Below are positions 35,320 to 44,377 of a stretch of DNA of 64,000 bases, in pieces (the stretch's first letter is position 1; every line of letters begins with the position of its first letter). A model generated the notes under the pieces. The model saw only the letters and a list, made by a program, of their open reading frames with translations. It was not told where the DNA came from and did no database searches. Origin of the DNA: CAIWHR01 sp963709525 (GTDB lineage: Bacteria > Pseudomonadota > Gammaproteobacteria > Burkholderiales > Casimicrobiaceae); NCBI GenBank assembly GCA_963709525.1, contig CAVPXB010000018.1:1-64000 (forward strand), in the 5' to 3' direction. Made by a program: the position numbers and the translations under genes.

Positions 35320-36912
35320 ATGAGCAGCATTCCCCACGATCACGCCGCCGGCCACGACCACGCGCACGACCACCGCCCCGCCGGCATCATGCGGTGGCTG
35401 ACGACGACCAACCACAAGGACATCGGGACGATGTACCTGTTGTTCTCGTTCACGATGTTCCTGCTCGGCGGCTGCATGGCGCTCACCATTCGCGCCGAGC
35501 TGTTCCAGCCGGGGCTTCAGGTCGTCCATCCCGAGTTCTTCAACTCGATGACGACGCTGCACGGGCTCATCATGGTGTTCGGCGCGATCATGCCGGCCGC
35601 CGTCGGCTTCGCCAACTGGATGATCCCGATGCTGATCGGCGCGCCGGACATGGCGTTCGCGCGGATGAACAACTGGAGCTTCTGGCTGCTGCCCCCCGCG
35701 GCGATCCTGCTCGTCACCTCGCTGTTCGTGCCCGGCGGCGCCGCCGCGGCCGGCTGGACGCTCTACCCGCCGCTGACCATCCAGGCTGGCATGGGGATGG
35801 ACCTGACGATCTTCGCCGTGCACATCATGGGCGCGTCGTCGATCATGGGCTCGATCAACATCATCACCACCATCCTCAACCTGCGCGCGCCGGGGATGAC
35901 GCTGATGAAGATGCCGATGTTCTGCTGGACCTGGCTGATCACCGCGTACCTGCTGATCGCCGTGATGCCGGTGCTCGCCGGCGCGGTGACGATGCTGCTC
36001 ACCGACCGCCATTTCGGCACCTCGTTCTTCAACGCCGCCGGCGGCGGCGACCCGGTGCTGTTCCAGCACATCTTCTGGTTCTTCGGCCACCCCGAGGTCT
36101 ACATCATCATCCTGCCCGCGTTCGGCATCATCTCCGAGATCATCCCGGTGTTCTCGCGCAAGCCGCTGTTCGGCTACGCGTCGATGGTCTACGCGACCGC
36201 AGGCATCGCGATCCTGTCGTTCATCGTCTGGGCGCACCACATGTTCACCACCGGCCTGCCGCTCGCCGGCACGCTGTTCTTCATGTATGCGACGATGCTG
36301 ATCGCGGTGCCCACCGGCGTGAAGATCTTCAACTGGCTCGCCACGATGTGGAAGGGGGCGATGACCTTCGAGACGCCGATGCTGTTCGCCGTCGGTTTCC
36401 TGTTCCTGTTCACGATGGGCGGCTTCACCGGACTCGTCCTCGCGATCATGCCGATCGACGTCCAGCTCCAGGACACCTATTACGTCGTCGCGCACTTCCA
36501 TTACGTGATGGTCGCCGGCAGCCTGTTCGCGTTCTTCTCGGGCGCCTATTACTGGCTGCCCAAGTGGACCGGCACGATGTACGACGAGAAGATCGGCCAG
36601 CTGCATTTCTGGACCTCGTTCGTCACCTTCAACATCACGTTCTTCCCGATGCACTTCCTCGGCCTCGCCGGCATGCCGCGGCGCATTCCCGACTACGCGC
36701 AGCAGTTCGCCGACTGGAACATGATCGCTTCGATCGGCGCCTTCGGCTTCGGCTTCTCGCAGCTCATCTTCCTGTGGGCGGTGATCAAATGCGCAACGGG
36801 CAGGGGCGCCAAGGCACCGGCCAAGCCCTGGGAAGGCGCGACGTCGCTGGAGTGGACGCTGCCCTCGCCGGCGCCGTACCACACCTTCGAGACCCCGCCG
36901 GTGGTCAAGTAA
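35320..36912 (+). CDS. ctaD: cytochrome c oxidase subunit I
   Basis: 530 residues, 12 helices. Catalytic subunit with haem a and the haem a3-CuB centre. Ligands seen: first haem a His in MTTLHGLIMVFGA; CuB His and the cross-linked Tyr in FWFFGHPEVYIIILP; the His pair WAHHMFTTG; haem ligands in YYVVAHFHYVMVAG. The N-terminus has a His/Asp-rich tail (DHAAGHDHAHDHRPAG) that may bind metal or be just low complexity. ATG 35320 follows GGAG at 35309-35312. Confidence 0.95.
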   Translation: MSSIPHDHAAGHDHAHDHRPAGIMRWLTTTNHKDIGTMYLLFSFTMFLLGGCMALTIRAELFQPGLQVVHPEFFNSMTTLHGLIMVFGAIMPAAVGFANWMIPMLIGAPDMAFARMNNWSFWLLPPAAILLVTSLFVPGGAAAAGWTLYPPLTIQAGMGMDLTIFAVHIMGASSIMGSINIITTILNLRAPGMTLMKMPMFCWTWLITAYLLIAVMPVLAGAVTMLLTDRHFGTSFFNAAGGGDPVLFQHIFWFFGHPEVYIIILPAFGIISEIIPVFSRKPLFGYASMVYATAGIAILSFIVWAHHMFTTGLPLAGTLFFMYATMLIAVPTGVKIFNWLATMWKGAMTFETPMLFAVGFLFLFTMGGFTGLVLAIMPIDVQLQDTYYVVAHFHYVMVAGSLFAFFSGAYYWLPKWTGTMYDEKIGQLHFWTSFVTFNITFFPMHFLGLAGMPRRIPDYAQQFADWNMIASIGAFGFGFSQLIFLWAVIKCATGRGAKAPAKPWEGATSLEWTLPSPAPYHTFETPPVVK

Positions 36913-36953
36913 CGGCTCCGCGCGTTTGCCGATTCGAGACGGGAGTGTCGACC

Positions 36954-37169
36954 ATGAGCACCGATATGCCATCAGCGCCCGACGAGCGATCGAGGCTGCG
37001 CGCCGCCAACCTGCGCACGGCGTGGGTGCTGGCGTCCATCGCCGCGGTGTTCTTCGTCGGCATCATCGCCTCCAAGTTCCTGGGTTCGCCGTCTGCGTCG
37101 ATCGGCGTGATGGGCGCCGCGGTGCTGCTGTTCCTGATCGTGGCCATCGGCCGCAACCTGCGCCGATGA
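36954..37169 (+). CDS. cytochrome oxidase small assembly membrane protein
   Basis: 71 residues with two hydrophobic helices (VLASIAAVFFVGIIASKFLG and IGVMGAAVLLFLIVAIGRNL). A small protein of this kind lies between ctaD and ctaG in many betaproteobacteria and is annotated as a small assembly protein. Its stop overlaps the ctaG start (ATGA at 37166-37169). Function is not established. Confidence 0.75.
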   Translation: MSTDMPSAPDERSRLRAANLRTAWVLASIAAVFFVGIIASKFLGSPSASIGVMGAAVLLFLIVAIGRNLRR

Positions 37170-37745
37170 CCGTTCGGACCGGAGCGCATCCGGGGTCGCC
37201 CCCCGAGCCCGGCGAGCCATTCGACGGCGGCGGGCAATCGCGCGCTGTTCATCAAGCTGGGCGTGATCGTGCTGATCATGTTCGCGTTCGGCTACGCGCT
37301 GGTGCCGTTCTACGAGAAGATCTGCCAGGTCACCGGCATGCGCGACGTGGCGCGCGCCGACGAGGTGCAGAACACGCAGGTGGACGTGACGCGTTCGGTG
37401 CGCATCGAGTTCGATTCCAACGTGCGCAAGCTGCCGTGGGAGTTCCGGCCGCTGGAGACGATCGTCGGCGTCCATCCCGGCGAGTTGCGCCAGGTGACCT
37501 ACGAGATCGTCAACACCACCGGGCGCGACATGACCGGCCAGGCGATTCCCAGCTACGGCCCGCCGGAAGCTGGCAGGTATTTCAAGAAGCTCGAGTGCTT
37601 CTGCTTCACCAGGCAAACGCTGAAGGCGGGCGAGAAGCGGCAGATGCCGGTGGTATTCGTCGTCGATCCGGCGCTGCCCAGGGACATTCCGGTGATCACG
37701 CTTTCGTACACGTTCTTCGAGGTCGAAGGCAACGCGAAGAACTGA
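37166..37745 (+). CDS. ctaG: cytochrome c oxidase copper chaperone CtaG/Cox11 (frameshift near N-terminus)
   Basis: About 190 residues. One N-terminal helix (ALFIKLGVIVLIMFAFGYAL), then a periplasmic beta domain with the copper-binding ECFCFTRQTLKAGEKRQMP (Cys-x-Cys) and DPALPRDIPVITLSYTFFEV. It delivers copper to the CuB site of subunit I. The ATG at 37166 is in a different frame from the helix, so one indel near 37215 (in a CGGCGGCGGG run) is needed. The following coxC is 70 bp away. Confidence 0.88.
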
Positions 37746-37816
37746 GGCATCGGCATGCGCGGGCAACAGGCAACATCCGGCGCACAGGGCCGGGAACTTC
37801 GATCATGGAGTCACCG

Positions 37817-38677
37817 ATGAGCGCAGCACACACCGGCACCACGCCGCACTATTTCGTTCCCCAGCCTTCGTACTGGCCGATCGTCGGCTCGGTCGCGCTG
37901 CTGCTGATGGGCATGGGTGCCGCGTTCTGGATGAACGACTTCGGCCCCGGACCCTGGATGGTCGGGGCGGGCTTCGTTACCCTGCTGGTGATGCTGTTCG
38001 GCTGGTTCGGCACCGTCATCCGCGAGTCCGAGGGCCGGCTCTACGGGGCGCAGGTCGATGCGTCGTTCCGGTGGAGCATGGGCTGGTTCATCTTCTCCGA
38101 GGTGATGTTCTTCGCCGCGTTCTTCGGTGCGCTGTTCTACGTGCGCAACCTGTCGGTGCCCGATCTGGGCAGCCTCAACGGCAAGCTCGTCTGGCCCGGC
38201 TTCGCGGCCAGTTGGCCGTCGGTCGGGCCCTACATCAACGAGCAGTTCACGCCGATGGGCGCGATCGGCATCCCGCTGCTCAACACCATCATCCTGCTGA
38301 CCTCGGGCTTCACGCTGACGCTCGCCCATCATGCGCTGAAGGAGAACCACCGCGGCGCGCTCAAGCTCTGGCTGCTCTGCACCGTGGCACTGGGCTTCAC
38401 GTTCCTGGGCTTCCAGGCCTACGAATACATCCATGCCTACAGCGAGCTCAATCTCAAGTTGAGCACGGGTGTCTACGGCTCGACGTTCTACATGCTGACC
38501 GGCTTCCACGGCGCGCACGTGACGGTGGGCGCGATCATGCTGACGGTGATGCTCGGCCGCTCGATCAGGGGGCATTTCACGCCCGACCACCACTTCGCGT
38601 TCGAGGCCGCCGCGTGGTACTGGCACTTCGTCGACGTCGTCTGGCTGCTGCTGTTCGTGCTGGTCTACTGGTTGTGA
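37817..38677 (+). CDS. ctaE: cytochrome c oxidase subunit III
   Basis: 286 residues with about seven helices. Hallmarks: PQPSYWPIVGSVALLLMGMG, RWSMGWFIFSEVMFFAAFFG (the conserved Glu), TSGFTLTLAHHALKENHRG, GFTFLGFQAYEYIHAY, STFYMLTGFHGAHVTVGAIM and WYWHFVDVVWLLLFVLVYW at the end. ATG 37817 with GGAG six nt upstream. Completes the core enzyme with coxB and ctaD. Confidence 0.94.
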   Translation: MSAAHTGTTPHYFVPQPSYWPIVGSVALLLMGMGAAFWMNDFGPGPWMVGAGFVTLLVMLFGWFGTVIRESEGRLYGAQVDASFRWSMGWFIFSEVMFFAAFFGALFYVRNLSVPDLGSLNGKLVWPGFAASWPSVGPYINEQFTPMGAIGIPLLNTIILLTSGFTLTLAHHALKENHRGALKLWLLCTVALGFTFLGFQAYEYIHAYSELNLKLSTGVYGSTFYMLTGFHGAHVTVGAIMLTVMLGRSIRGHFTPDHHFAFEAAAWYWHFVDVVWLLLFVLVYWL

Positions 38678-38693
38678 TGCGCGGGATCGCCTT

Positions 38694-38781
38694 CGCGGCT
38701 AAAGCCGCTCCCACAAGAGCCAATGCGCGGCTGCCATGGTGGGCGCCAGTGCGCGGTCGTTGTAAGAGGGCCTTCAGGCCC
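38694..38781. repeat. two REP-type hairpins between convergent genes
   Basis: Hairpin 1 GCGGCT/AGCCGC (38695-38708) in CGCGGCTAAAGCCGCTCCCAC. Hairpin 2 GGGCCT/AGGCCC (38768-38781) in GAGGGCCTTCAGGCCCGAATG. They are two different REP-like families, typical of spaces between convergent genes, and may protect transcript ends. The first is related to the REP pair at 53641-53708. Confidence 0.75.
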
Positions 38782-38820
38782 GAATGTTCTTGTTGCTGGC
38801 GCCTGATACAGGCAGCCGCG

Positions 38821-39021
38821 TCAGCGCATCCCCGTCGGCGCGATCCAGCCCATCTGGTACGAGAACACGAGAAAGCCGACCAGCAGCGCCGACAGCGCGA
38901 CGCGCAGTGCCAGCGCACGTATCATCCGCGTGCCGCTGCCCCGGTCGCGGTAGAGATAGAACAGCGCGGAAAACAGGCTCAGGATGACGGCGACGAGGCC
39001 GACGATGACGATGATTTTCAT
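38821..39021 (-). CDS. small twin-helix membrane protein (DUF2909 type)
   Basis: 66 residues with two helices (IIVIVGLVAVILSLFSALFY and ALSALLVGFLVFSYQMGWI) joined by a basic loop (DRGSGTRMIRALALR). The pattern is that of the twin transmembrane DUF2909 protein usually found near cox genes in beta- and gammaproteobacteria. Convergent with ctaE and divergent from the SURF1 gene. Role unknown. Confidence 0.75.
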   Translation of the reverse strand: MKIIVIVGLVAVILSLFSALFYLYRDRGSGTRMIRALALRVALSALLVGFLVFSYQMGWIAPTGMR

Positions 39022-39086
39022 GGCTGGCGCGAGGATCGCGTTTCTTTTCCTGTAGTCGAGTGTAGAAGACTTGCCACTCCCTGCCA

Positions 39087-39851
39087 ATGATGTCCGCCCG
39101 CAACCCGTCGCTTCGCGTTCCCTGGCGGTTGCGCTCGTCAGCGCTGCCGACGCTGGCCGCCGCGGTGGCCATTGCGGTGTTCGTCGCGGCGGGCAACTGG
39201 CAGGGGCGCCGCATGGCGCAGAAGGAGGCGCTGCGCGCGCAGTTCGACGCGGCCCAGCAGGCGCCGGCGATGCCGCTTGCCACCGACGGCCATGCAGGAC
39301 CCGTGGAGCGACTGGCGCTATCGGATGGTCTCCGTTGACGGCGAGTTTGACGCCGCGCGCCAGATCCTGATCGACAACAGGGTGCATCGCCGGCCGCGCG
39401 GGCTATCACGTGGTCACGCCGCTCAGGATGCCGGACGGGCGGGCGATTCTTGTCAACCGCGGCTGGATTGCGCAGGGCGCGACCCGCGCCGCGCTGCCCG
39501 TCGCCCCGCCTCCCGCGGGACGCGTCAACGTCACCGGCCGCCTCAACCTGCCTGCAGCAGGCTATGTCGAACTCCAGGCAGGCGCGACGGCCGGCGTCGT
39601 GTGGCAGAACCTCGACCCGGCGCGGTTTGCCGCGGCGACCGGGTTGGCGGTGCTTCCCGCGGTCATCGAGGAAGCCCCGGAGCGCGCGCTGGCGACCGGC
39701 CTCGTCCGCGATTGGCCGCTGCCGGACTTCGGCATCGACAAGCACTGGATCTACCAGATGCAGTGGTATGCGTTCGCCGCCATGACGGCGGGCGTCTGGC
39801 TGTACTTTCGCTTCCGCCGCGCGCGCCCCCCGCGGCGCCCTCAGCCCATGA
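39087..39851 (+). CDS. SURF1-family cytochrome oxidase assembly protein (frameshifted)
   Basis: About 250 residues. N-terminal helix (TLAAAVAIAVFVAAGNWQGR), then DPWSDWRYRMVSVDGEFDAA, ILIDNRVHRR, YHVVTPLRMPDGRAILVNRG (family signature), and a C-terminal helix before YFRFRRARPP. It helps insert haem a in subunit I. Indels near 39297 and 39395 are needed. No stop separates it from the next protein; a TGA overlapping the next ATG (39849-39851) would be in frame if a run of six C at about 39827-39832 had five. The end is placed there. Confidence 0.82.
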
Positions 39852-40450
39852 CGCCGGCCGAGCTTCCGCCCGTCGGCGTGTCGCCGCCCGCCGCCGGCAT
39901 GACGGCGCGCAACCGCCGCATCCTGATCCTGCTCGCTGCGATCACGATTGCGCCGGTGGCGTTGTCCTACGCGGTGTACTACTGGTTTCCGCGCGACCAG
40001 CAGGCGAATTACGGCACGCTGCTGCCGATCGCGCCGGCGCCCGAACTCAACGCCGTGCGGATGGACGGAACCCGCTTCCGCCTCGCCGACCTGCGCGGCC
40101 GGTGGGTGCTCGTCGTCAACGCGGGGGAGCGCTGCGCCACCGATTGCGAACGCATGCTCTACGCGACGCGGCAGGCGCGAACGATGCAGGGTCGCGAGCA
40201 GGATCGCGTCGTGCGGATGCTCGTCGTGACCGGCACTGAGCCGCTGTCGAAGGATCTCGCAGAACCGCTCCAGGGCCTGGTGGCCGTCGCGGGCGATGCC
40301 GCCACCGTCGCCCGCCTCCCGGGAAGCGCGCCGACCATCCTGCTGGTCGATCCGCTGGGCAACCTCGTGTTGCGCTACGGCGCCGATCCCGACATCAAGG
40401 GCCTGGCGAAGGACCTGACGCGCCTCCTCAAGGCCTCGCGCATCGGTTGA
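39848..40450 (+). CDS. Sco-like thioredoxin-fold membrane protein of the cox cluster
   Basis: 200 residues. One N-terminal helix (ILILLAAITIAPVALSYAVY), then a thioredoxin-like domain with LADLRGRWVLVVNAGERCAT and a Cys-x3-Cys pair (RCATDCERM), as in Sco proteins, plus PTILLVDPLGNLVLRYGADP. The C-terminal His of Sco copper sites is absent, so copper binding like Sco1 is doubtful; a disulfide or scaffold role is possible. It sits between SURF1 and ctaB and is in the same frame as the SURF1 tail. Confidence 0.72.
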   Translation: MTPAELPPVGVSPPAAGMTARNRRILILLAAITIAPVALSYAVYYWFPRDQQANYGTLLPIAPAPELNAVRMDGTRFRLADLRGRWVLVVNAGERCATDCERMLYATRQARTMQGREQDRVVRMLVVTGTEPLSKDLAEPLQGLVAVAGDAATVARLPGSAPTILLVDPLGNLVLRYGADPDIKGLAKDLTRLLKASRIG

Positions 40451-40537
40451 ACCGAGGCTCGACGGACAACGTCTCTGTGACACCCTTCCGATGGTAAACT
40501 CACCGACCCGCCGCGATGCGACGGAAGCCGATTCCCC

Positions 40538-41419
40538 ATGACCACGCTGACGATTTCCGAAGACCGCCTGCGGCAATTCCTCGCGCTGACCAAGCCGCGC
40601 GTCGTGTCGCTGGTCGTGTTCTGCGCGGTCATCGGCATGTTCCTGGCGGTTCCCGGATTGCCGCCGCCCGCGACGGTGTTCTTCGCGACGGTGGGCATCG
40701 CGCTCGTCGCCGGCGCCGCCGCGGCGTTCAATTGCCTGGTCGAGCAGAAGATCGACGCGCTGATGGCGCGCACGCGGCGGCGTCCTCTGCCGCAAGGCGA
40801 CCTCACGTCGCTGCAGACGCTGGTCTTCGCCGCGATCGTCGGCGGCATCGGCCTTGCCATCCTTTACGGCTTCGTCAATCCGCTGACCATGTGGCTGACC
40901 TTCGCCACCTTCATCGGTTACGCGGTCATCTACACGGTGCTGCTCAAGCCGGCAACACCGCAGAACATCGTCATCGGCGGGGCGTCGGGCGCCATGCCCC
41001 CGGTGCTCGGGTGGGCGGCGGTGACCGGCGAGGTCGCACCCGAGGCGCTGCTGCTGTTTCTGATCATCTTCGTCTGGACGCCGCCGCATTTCTGGTCGCT
41101 GGCGCTCTACCGCGTCCGCGACTACGCCAACGCAGGCCTGCCGATGCTGCCGGTCACGCACGGTCGCCGCTACACGCAGCTGATGATCGTCCTCTACACC
41201 TGCGCGCTGGTGGCGGTCACGCTGCTGCCCTTCGCGATCAGGATGAGCGGCTACCTGTATCTGGTCGCCGCGCTGGGGCTCGGGGGCTGGTTCCTGCTGT
41301 ACGCGGTGCAGCTGTATCGCGATTACAGCGATCTCCTCGCCCGCGCCACCTTCAAGTATTCGATCTGGTACCTTGCGGCGCTGTTTTCCGCGCTGCTCGC
41401 GGACCACTATTGGCACTGA
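40538..41419 (+). CDS. ctaB: protohaem IX farnesyltransferase (haem O synthase)
   Basis: 293 residues, multi-helix UbiA-type prenyltransferase that makes haem O from haem B and farnesyl diphosphate. Seen: FLALTKPRVVSLVVFCAVIG, NCLVEQKIDALMARTRRRPL (Asp-rich prenyl-phosphate site), YAVIYTVLLKPATPQNIVIG, GASGAMPPVLGWAAVTG and FVWTPPHFWSLALYRVRDYA (second Asp site). Stop overlaps the sco start (TGATG at 41417-41421). The next enzyme, haem A synthase CtaA, is not beside it. Confidence 0.94.
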   Translation: MTTLTISEDRLRQFLALTKPRVVSLVVFCAVIGMFLAVPGLPPPATVFFATVGIALVAGAAAAFNCLVEQKIDALMARTRRRPLPQGDLTSLQTLVFAAIVGGIGLAILYGFVNPLTMWLTFATFIGYAVIYTVLLKPATPQNIVIGGASGAMPPVLGWAAVTGEVAPEALLLFLIIFVWTPPHFWSLALYRVRDYANAGLPMLPVTHGRRYTQLMIVLYTCALVAVTLLPFAIRMSGYLYLVAALGLGGWFLLYAVQLYRDYSDLLARATFKYSIWYLAALFSALLADHYWH

Positions 41420-42031
41420 TGGAAACCTCGGGCGGGCGATTTCGCCGCCTTGCCCTCGTCGCTGCTGGCTTTCATTGCCGCAGCGGTTTCGGGTTGCAGC
41501 AGCGAGGCGCCGAAGTTCAAGGCTTCCGACATCACCGGCACGACCTATGGCCGTGATTTCGCGTTGACCGACCACAACGGGCAACCGCGCACGCTTGCCG
41601 ATTTCCGCGGCAAGGCGGTCGTGATGTTCTTCGGCTACACGCAGTGCCCCGACGTCTGCCCGACGACGCTGTCGGAAGTCGCCGAAGCGATGCGGCGGAT
41701 GGGCGCTGATGCGGCGCGCGTGCAGGTGCTGTTCGTCACCGTCGATCCGGCGCGCGACACGCCGGAACTCCTGAAGAACTACATTCCCGCGTTCGACCCT
41801 TCGTTCCTGGGTCTGCATGGCGACGCGGCCGCGCTCGAACGCACGGCCAGGGAATTCAAGGTCATCTACCAGAAGCAGCCGGGGTCGACGCCCGGCACTT
41901 ACACGATGGACCATTCCGCCGGCGCCTACCTGTTCGACCCGCGGGGGCGGTTGCGCGTCTATGTGAGCTACGGCGCCGGTCCCGACGTGTTCGCGCATGA
42001 TCTTGCCGAATTGCTGCGCACTGCCGGGTAG
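41419..42031 (+). CDS. SCO1/SenC copper chaperone (possible frameshift in signal region)
   Basis: About 200 residues. Lipobox-like AVSGCSS near the N-terminus, then FALTDHNGQPRTLADFRGKA, GYTQCPDVCPTTLSEVAEAM (Cys-x3-Cys copper ligands) and the third ligand His in TYTMDHSAGAYLFDPRGRLR. It supplies copper to the CuA site of subunit II. The ATG at 41419 overlaps the ctaB stop but is one frame off the body. Either there is an indel near 41440 in a CGCCGCCTTGCC stretch, or translation starts at TTG 41450. Confidence 0.88.
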
Positions 42032-42060
42032 GGCCACGCGCCCGCTGCGAGGCTCGCGGC

Positions 42061-42083
42061 GGCAGGCCTGCCCTCACGTGAGG
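42061..42083. promoter_or_regulatory. two overlapping 12-bp perfect palindromes
   Basis: GGCAGGCCTGCC (42061-42072) and CCTCACGTGAGG (42072-42083) share one base and lie just before the GT41 gene. Two adjacent dyads suggest protein-binding sites. No known regulator motif is recognised. Confidence 0.35.
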
Positions 42084-42094
42084 TTGCAAAGTCG

Positions 42095-44377
42095 ATGATT
42101 ACGGTCCAGCAGGCGTTTGCCCAGGCATTTGCCCACGAGGCTGCCGGTCGATTCGATGCGGCGCTGGCGATCTACCGGCAGATTCTTGCTGCGATTCCCG
42201 AGCATCCGGGCGCGCTGTCCCGGGTCGCTTTCCACCAGCGGAAGGCCGCGGATTTCCGCGCCGCGCGGGCGACGCTCGCCAGGGCCTTTGTGTCGGCGCG
42301 GACGCAGGCGCTTTCGTTGGAGGAACTCTGGCTTGCGCAGGCAGAACTCGAGGCCGCCGAGGGAAATTCCGGCGCGGCTCGGGCGGCGTGCGGCGAGGCG
42401 TTGTCGGCGCGGCCGGACTTCGCCGCCGCGCGCCTGCTGCTCGGCCGGTGGGCATTGGAGGCCGGGAACGCGGCAGAGGCCGAGTTGCATCTGCGCGCGG
42501 TCACCGCGACGATCCCGACCGACACCGGTGCCCTGACCCACCTGGCGCTTGCGCTCGCGGCGCAGCGGCGCTTTGACGAGGCCGAGGCGAGCATTGCGCA
42601 GGCGCTGGCGTTGGCGCCTGACGCCCCGGAGGTCTGGTACGGGGCCAGCCTCGTTGCGTTCAAGGGCGGAGCCAACGGGCTGGCCGAGACACGGATTCGC
42701 GAGGCCCTGCAGCGGGCGCCGGATCGTGCGCCGTCCCTTCATTTGCTGGGCATGATTCAGAAGGCGGCCGGATCGTTTGCAGCCGCCCGCGCGACGCTCC
42801 TCGCGGCCACCATCGCCGCGCCGGAAGATGCCGGGACGTGGGTTACGCTGGGCGGCGTATGTCTGGATCTCGGCCTGGCGGTCGAAGCGCGCAAGCATCT
42901 GGAGCACGCCGTGCACCGCGGCGCGCACGGGGCGGCGGTGTGGGACAACCTGGGGCTTGCCCATCGCCGCAGCGGCGACCTTCCCGGCGCCGTTGAAGCG
43001 TTCACGCGCGCGGTTGAGGCAGACCCGAAATTCGTTCCGTCGCTGTCCAATCTCGTGCAGGCGCGCAAGTATCTCTGCGACTGGGATGGGCTCGATGCGC
43101 TCGAGCAGAAGCTGGCCGCATTGGCGGACGATCCGACCAGCGATCCGCGGCTCTCGCCTACCGTCGCGCTTTCCCTGCCCCTTTCGCCGGCTGCGCGGCT
43201 GGCGGCTGCCCGTCGCTGGTCCAGGGCCATGTTGCCGACACCCGTTGCCCCGCATCCGCCGCACGCGCGCGGCGACCGGTTGCGCGTGGGCTATCTGTCC
43301 AGCGACTTTCGCGACCATCCCACCGGCCGCCTGATGGTGGGTTTGTTCGAGCGGCACGATCGACGGCGCGTCGAGGTTTTCGGCTACAGCTATGGCCCCC
43401 GCGAGCAAACTCCGCTGCGGTCTCGCATCGAGAAGGCATTCGATCAGTGGCGCGAAGTCAGCGACCGGTCCGACGCGGAAATTGCCCACATGATCAGCGC
43501 CGACGGCATCGATTTGCTGGTCGATCGCAAGGGGCACACGCACGGGGGCCGCCTGGGAATCCTTGCGCACCGTCCGGCACCGGTTCAGCTCCACTACATG
43601 AGCTTTCCCGGAACCCTGGGCTTCGATGCGATCGATGGCGTGATCGCCGATGCCGAGGTCGTGCCGCCGGCGCACGACGCGCACTTCCACGAACGCGTGT
43701 GGCGTTTGCCGCGATGCTATTTCGTCACCGACGATCAACGGGGCTTGCCGGCCGCGCCGTTGCGGGCATGGGTCGGGCTGCCGGAACAAGCTTTGGTCCT
43801 GGCGAGCCTCAATCAAAGCTACAAGTTGACGCGATCGGTGTTTGCGCTGTGGCTCGGGGCGCTCCGTGCAGCTCCGTCGGCGGTGCTCTGGCTGTTCGCC
43901 GATGACCCACGCACGCAGGCCAGGCTTCGCGCCGAAGCCGTTCGCGCGGGCGTTGCAGCGGAACGCCTGATTTTCGCAACAACGGTCCCGCAGGACGAGC
44001 ACATTGCCCGCATCCGCTGCGCCGATCTGGCGCTCGACACGCTTCCCTACGGTTCGCACACGACCGGGACCGACGCGCTCTGGGGCGGGGTTCCGTTGCT
44101 CACCTGTCGCGGGGGAACCTTCGCGGGGCGGGTGGGGGCGAGCCTGCTGGTGGCAGCGGGCCTGCCGGAGCTCATCACCGAATCGCTCGAGGCCTACCGC
44201 GAGCGGCTTCTGGAGCTGGTCGCCGCGCCCGCGCAGCTCGCCGGCTGGCGCGAGCATCTCGAGCAGGGGCGCAAGTCGCTGCCGCTGTGGGATACCGGCG
44301 GATTTGCCCGGGATCTTGAAGCGCTGCTCGAGGACGCGTACATCGGCACGATCGCCGCGCGCCAACACAGCCGCTAG
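42095..44377 (+). CDS. TPR-containing GT41 (O-GlcNAc transferase-like) glycosyltransferase
   Basis: 760 residues. Residues about 1-330 are TPR repeats (AAIPEHPGALSRVAFHQ, ALALAPDAPEVWYGASLVAF, AVEADPKFVPSLSNLVQARK). The catalytic half has the GT41 signatures LRVGYLSSDFRDHPTGRLMV, DLLVDRKGHTHGGRLGILAH, HYMSFPGTLGFDAIDGVIAD, CYFVTDDQ, LASLNQSYKLTRSVFALWLG and the nucleotide site DTLPYGSHTTGTDALWGGVP. It probably transfers a sugar to protein Ser/Thr in the cytoplasm; the substrate is unknown. It stands alone. Its TAG stop is the left CTAG end of the 166-bp element. Confidence 0.88.
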   Translation: MITVQQAFAQAFAHEAAGRFDAALAIYRQILAAIPEHPGALSRVAFHQRKAADFRAARATLARAFVSARTQALSLEELWLAQAELEAAEGNSGAARAACGEALSARPDFAAARLLLGRWALEAGNAAEAELHLRAVTATIPTDTGALTHLALALAAQRRFDEAEASIAQALALAPDAPEVWYGASLVAFKGGANGLAETRIREALQRAPDRAPSLHLLGMIQKAAGSFAAARATLLAATIAAPEDAGTWVTLGGVCLDLGLAVEARKHLEHAVHRGAHGAAVWDNLGLAHRRSGDLPGAVEAFTRAVEADPKFVPSLSNLVQARKYLCDWDGLDALEQKLAALADDPTSDPRLSPTVALSLPLSPAARLAAARRWSRAMLPTPVAPHPPHARGDRLRVGYLSSDFRDHPTGRLMVGLFERHDRRRVEVFGYSYGPREQTPLRSRIEKAFDQWREVSDRSDAEIAHMISADGIDLLVDRKGHTHGGRLGILAHRPAPVQLHYMSFPGTLGFDAIDGVIADAEVVPPAHDAHFHERVWRLPRCYFVTDDQRGLPAAPLRAWVGLPEQALVLASLNQSYKLTRSVFALWLGALRAAPSAVLWLFADDPRTQARLRAEAVRAGVAAERLIFATTVPQDEHIARIRCADLALDTLPYGSHTTGTDALWGGVPLLTCRGGTFAGRVGASLLVAAGLPELITESLEAYRERLLELVAAPAQLAGWREHLEQGRKSLPLWDTGGFARDLEALLEDAYIGTIAARQHSR

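Noticed and set aside
38774..42037. Very long antisense open frame of 1087 codons
   Set aside because: It lies opposite SURF1, ctaB and sco, is full of Arg, His and Gln, and has no family motifs. It is a typical high-G+C shadow.
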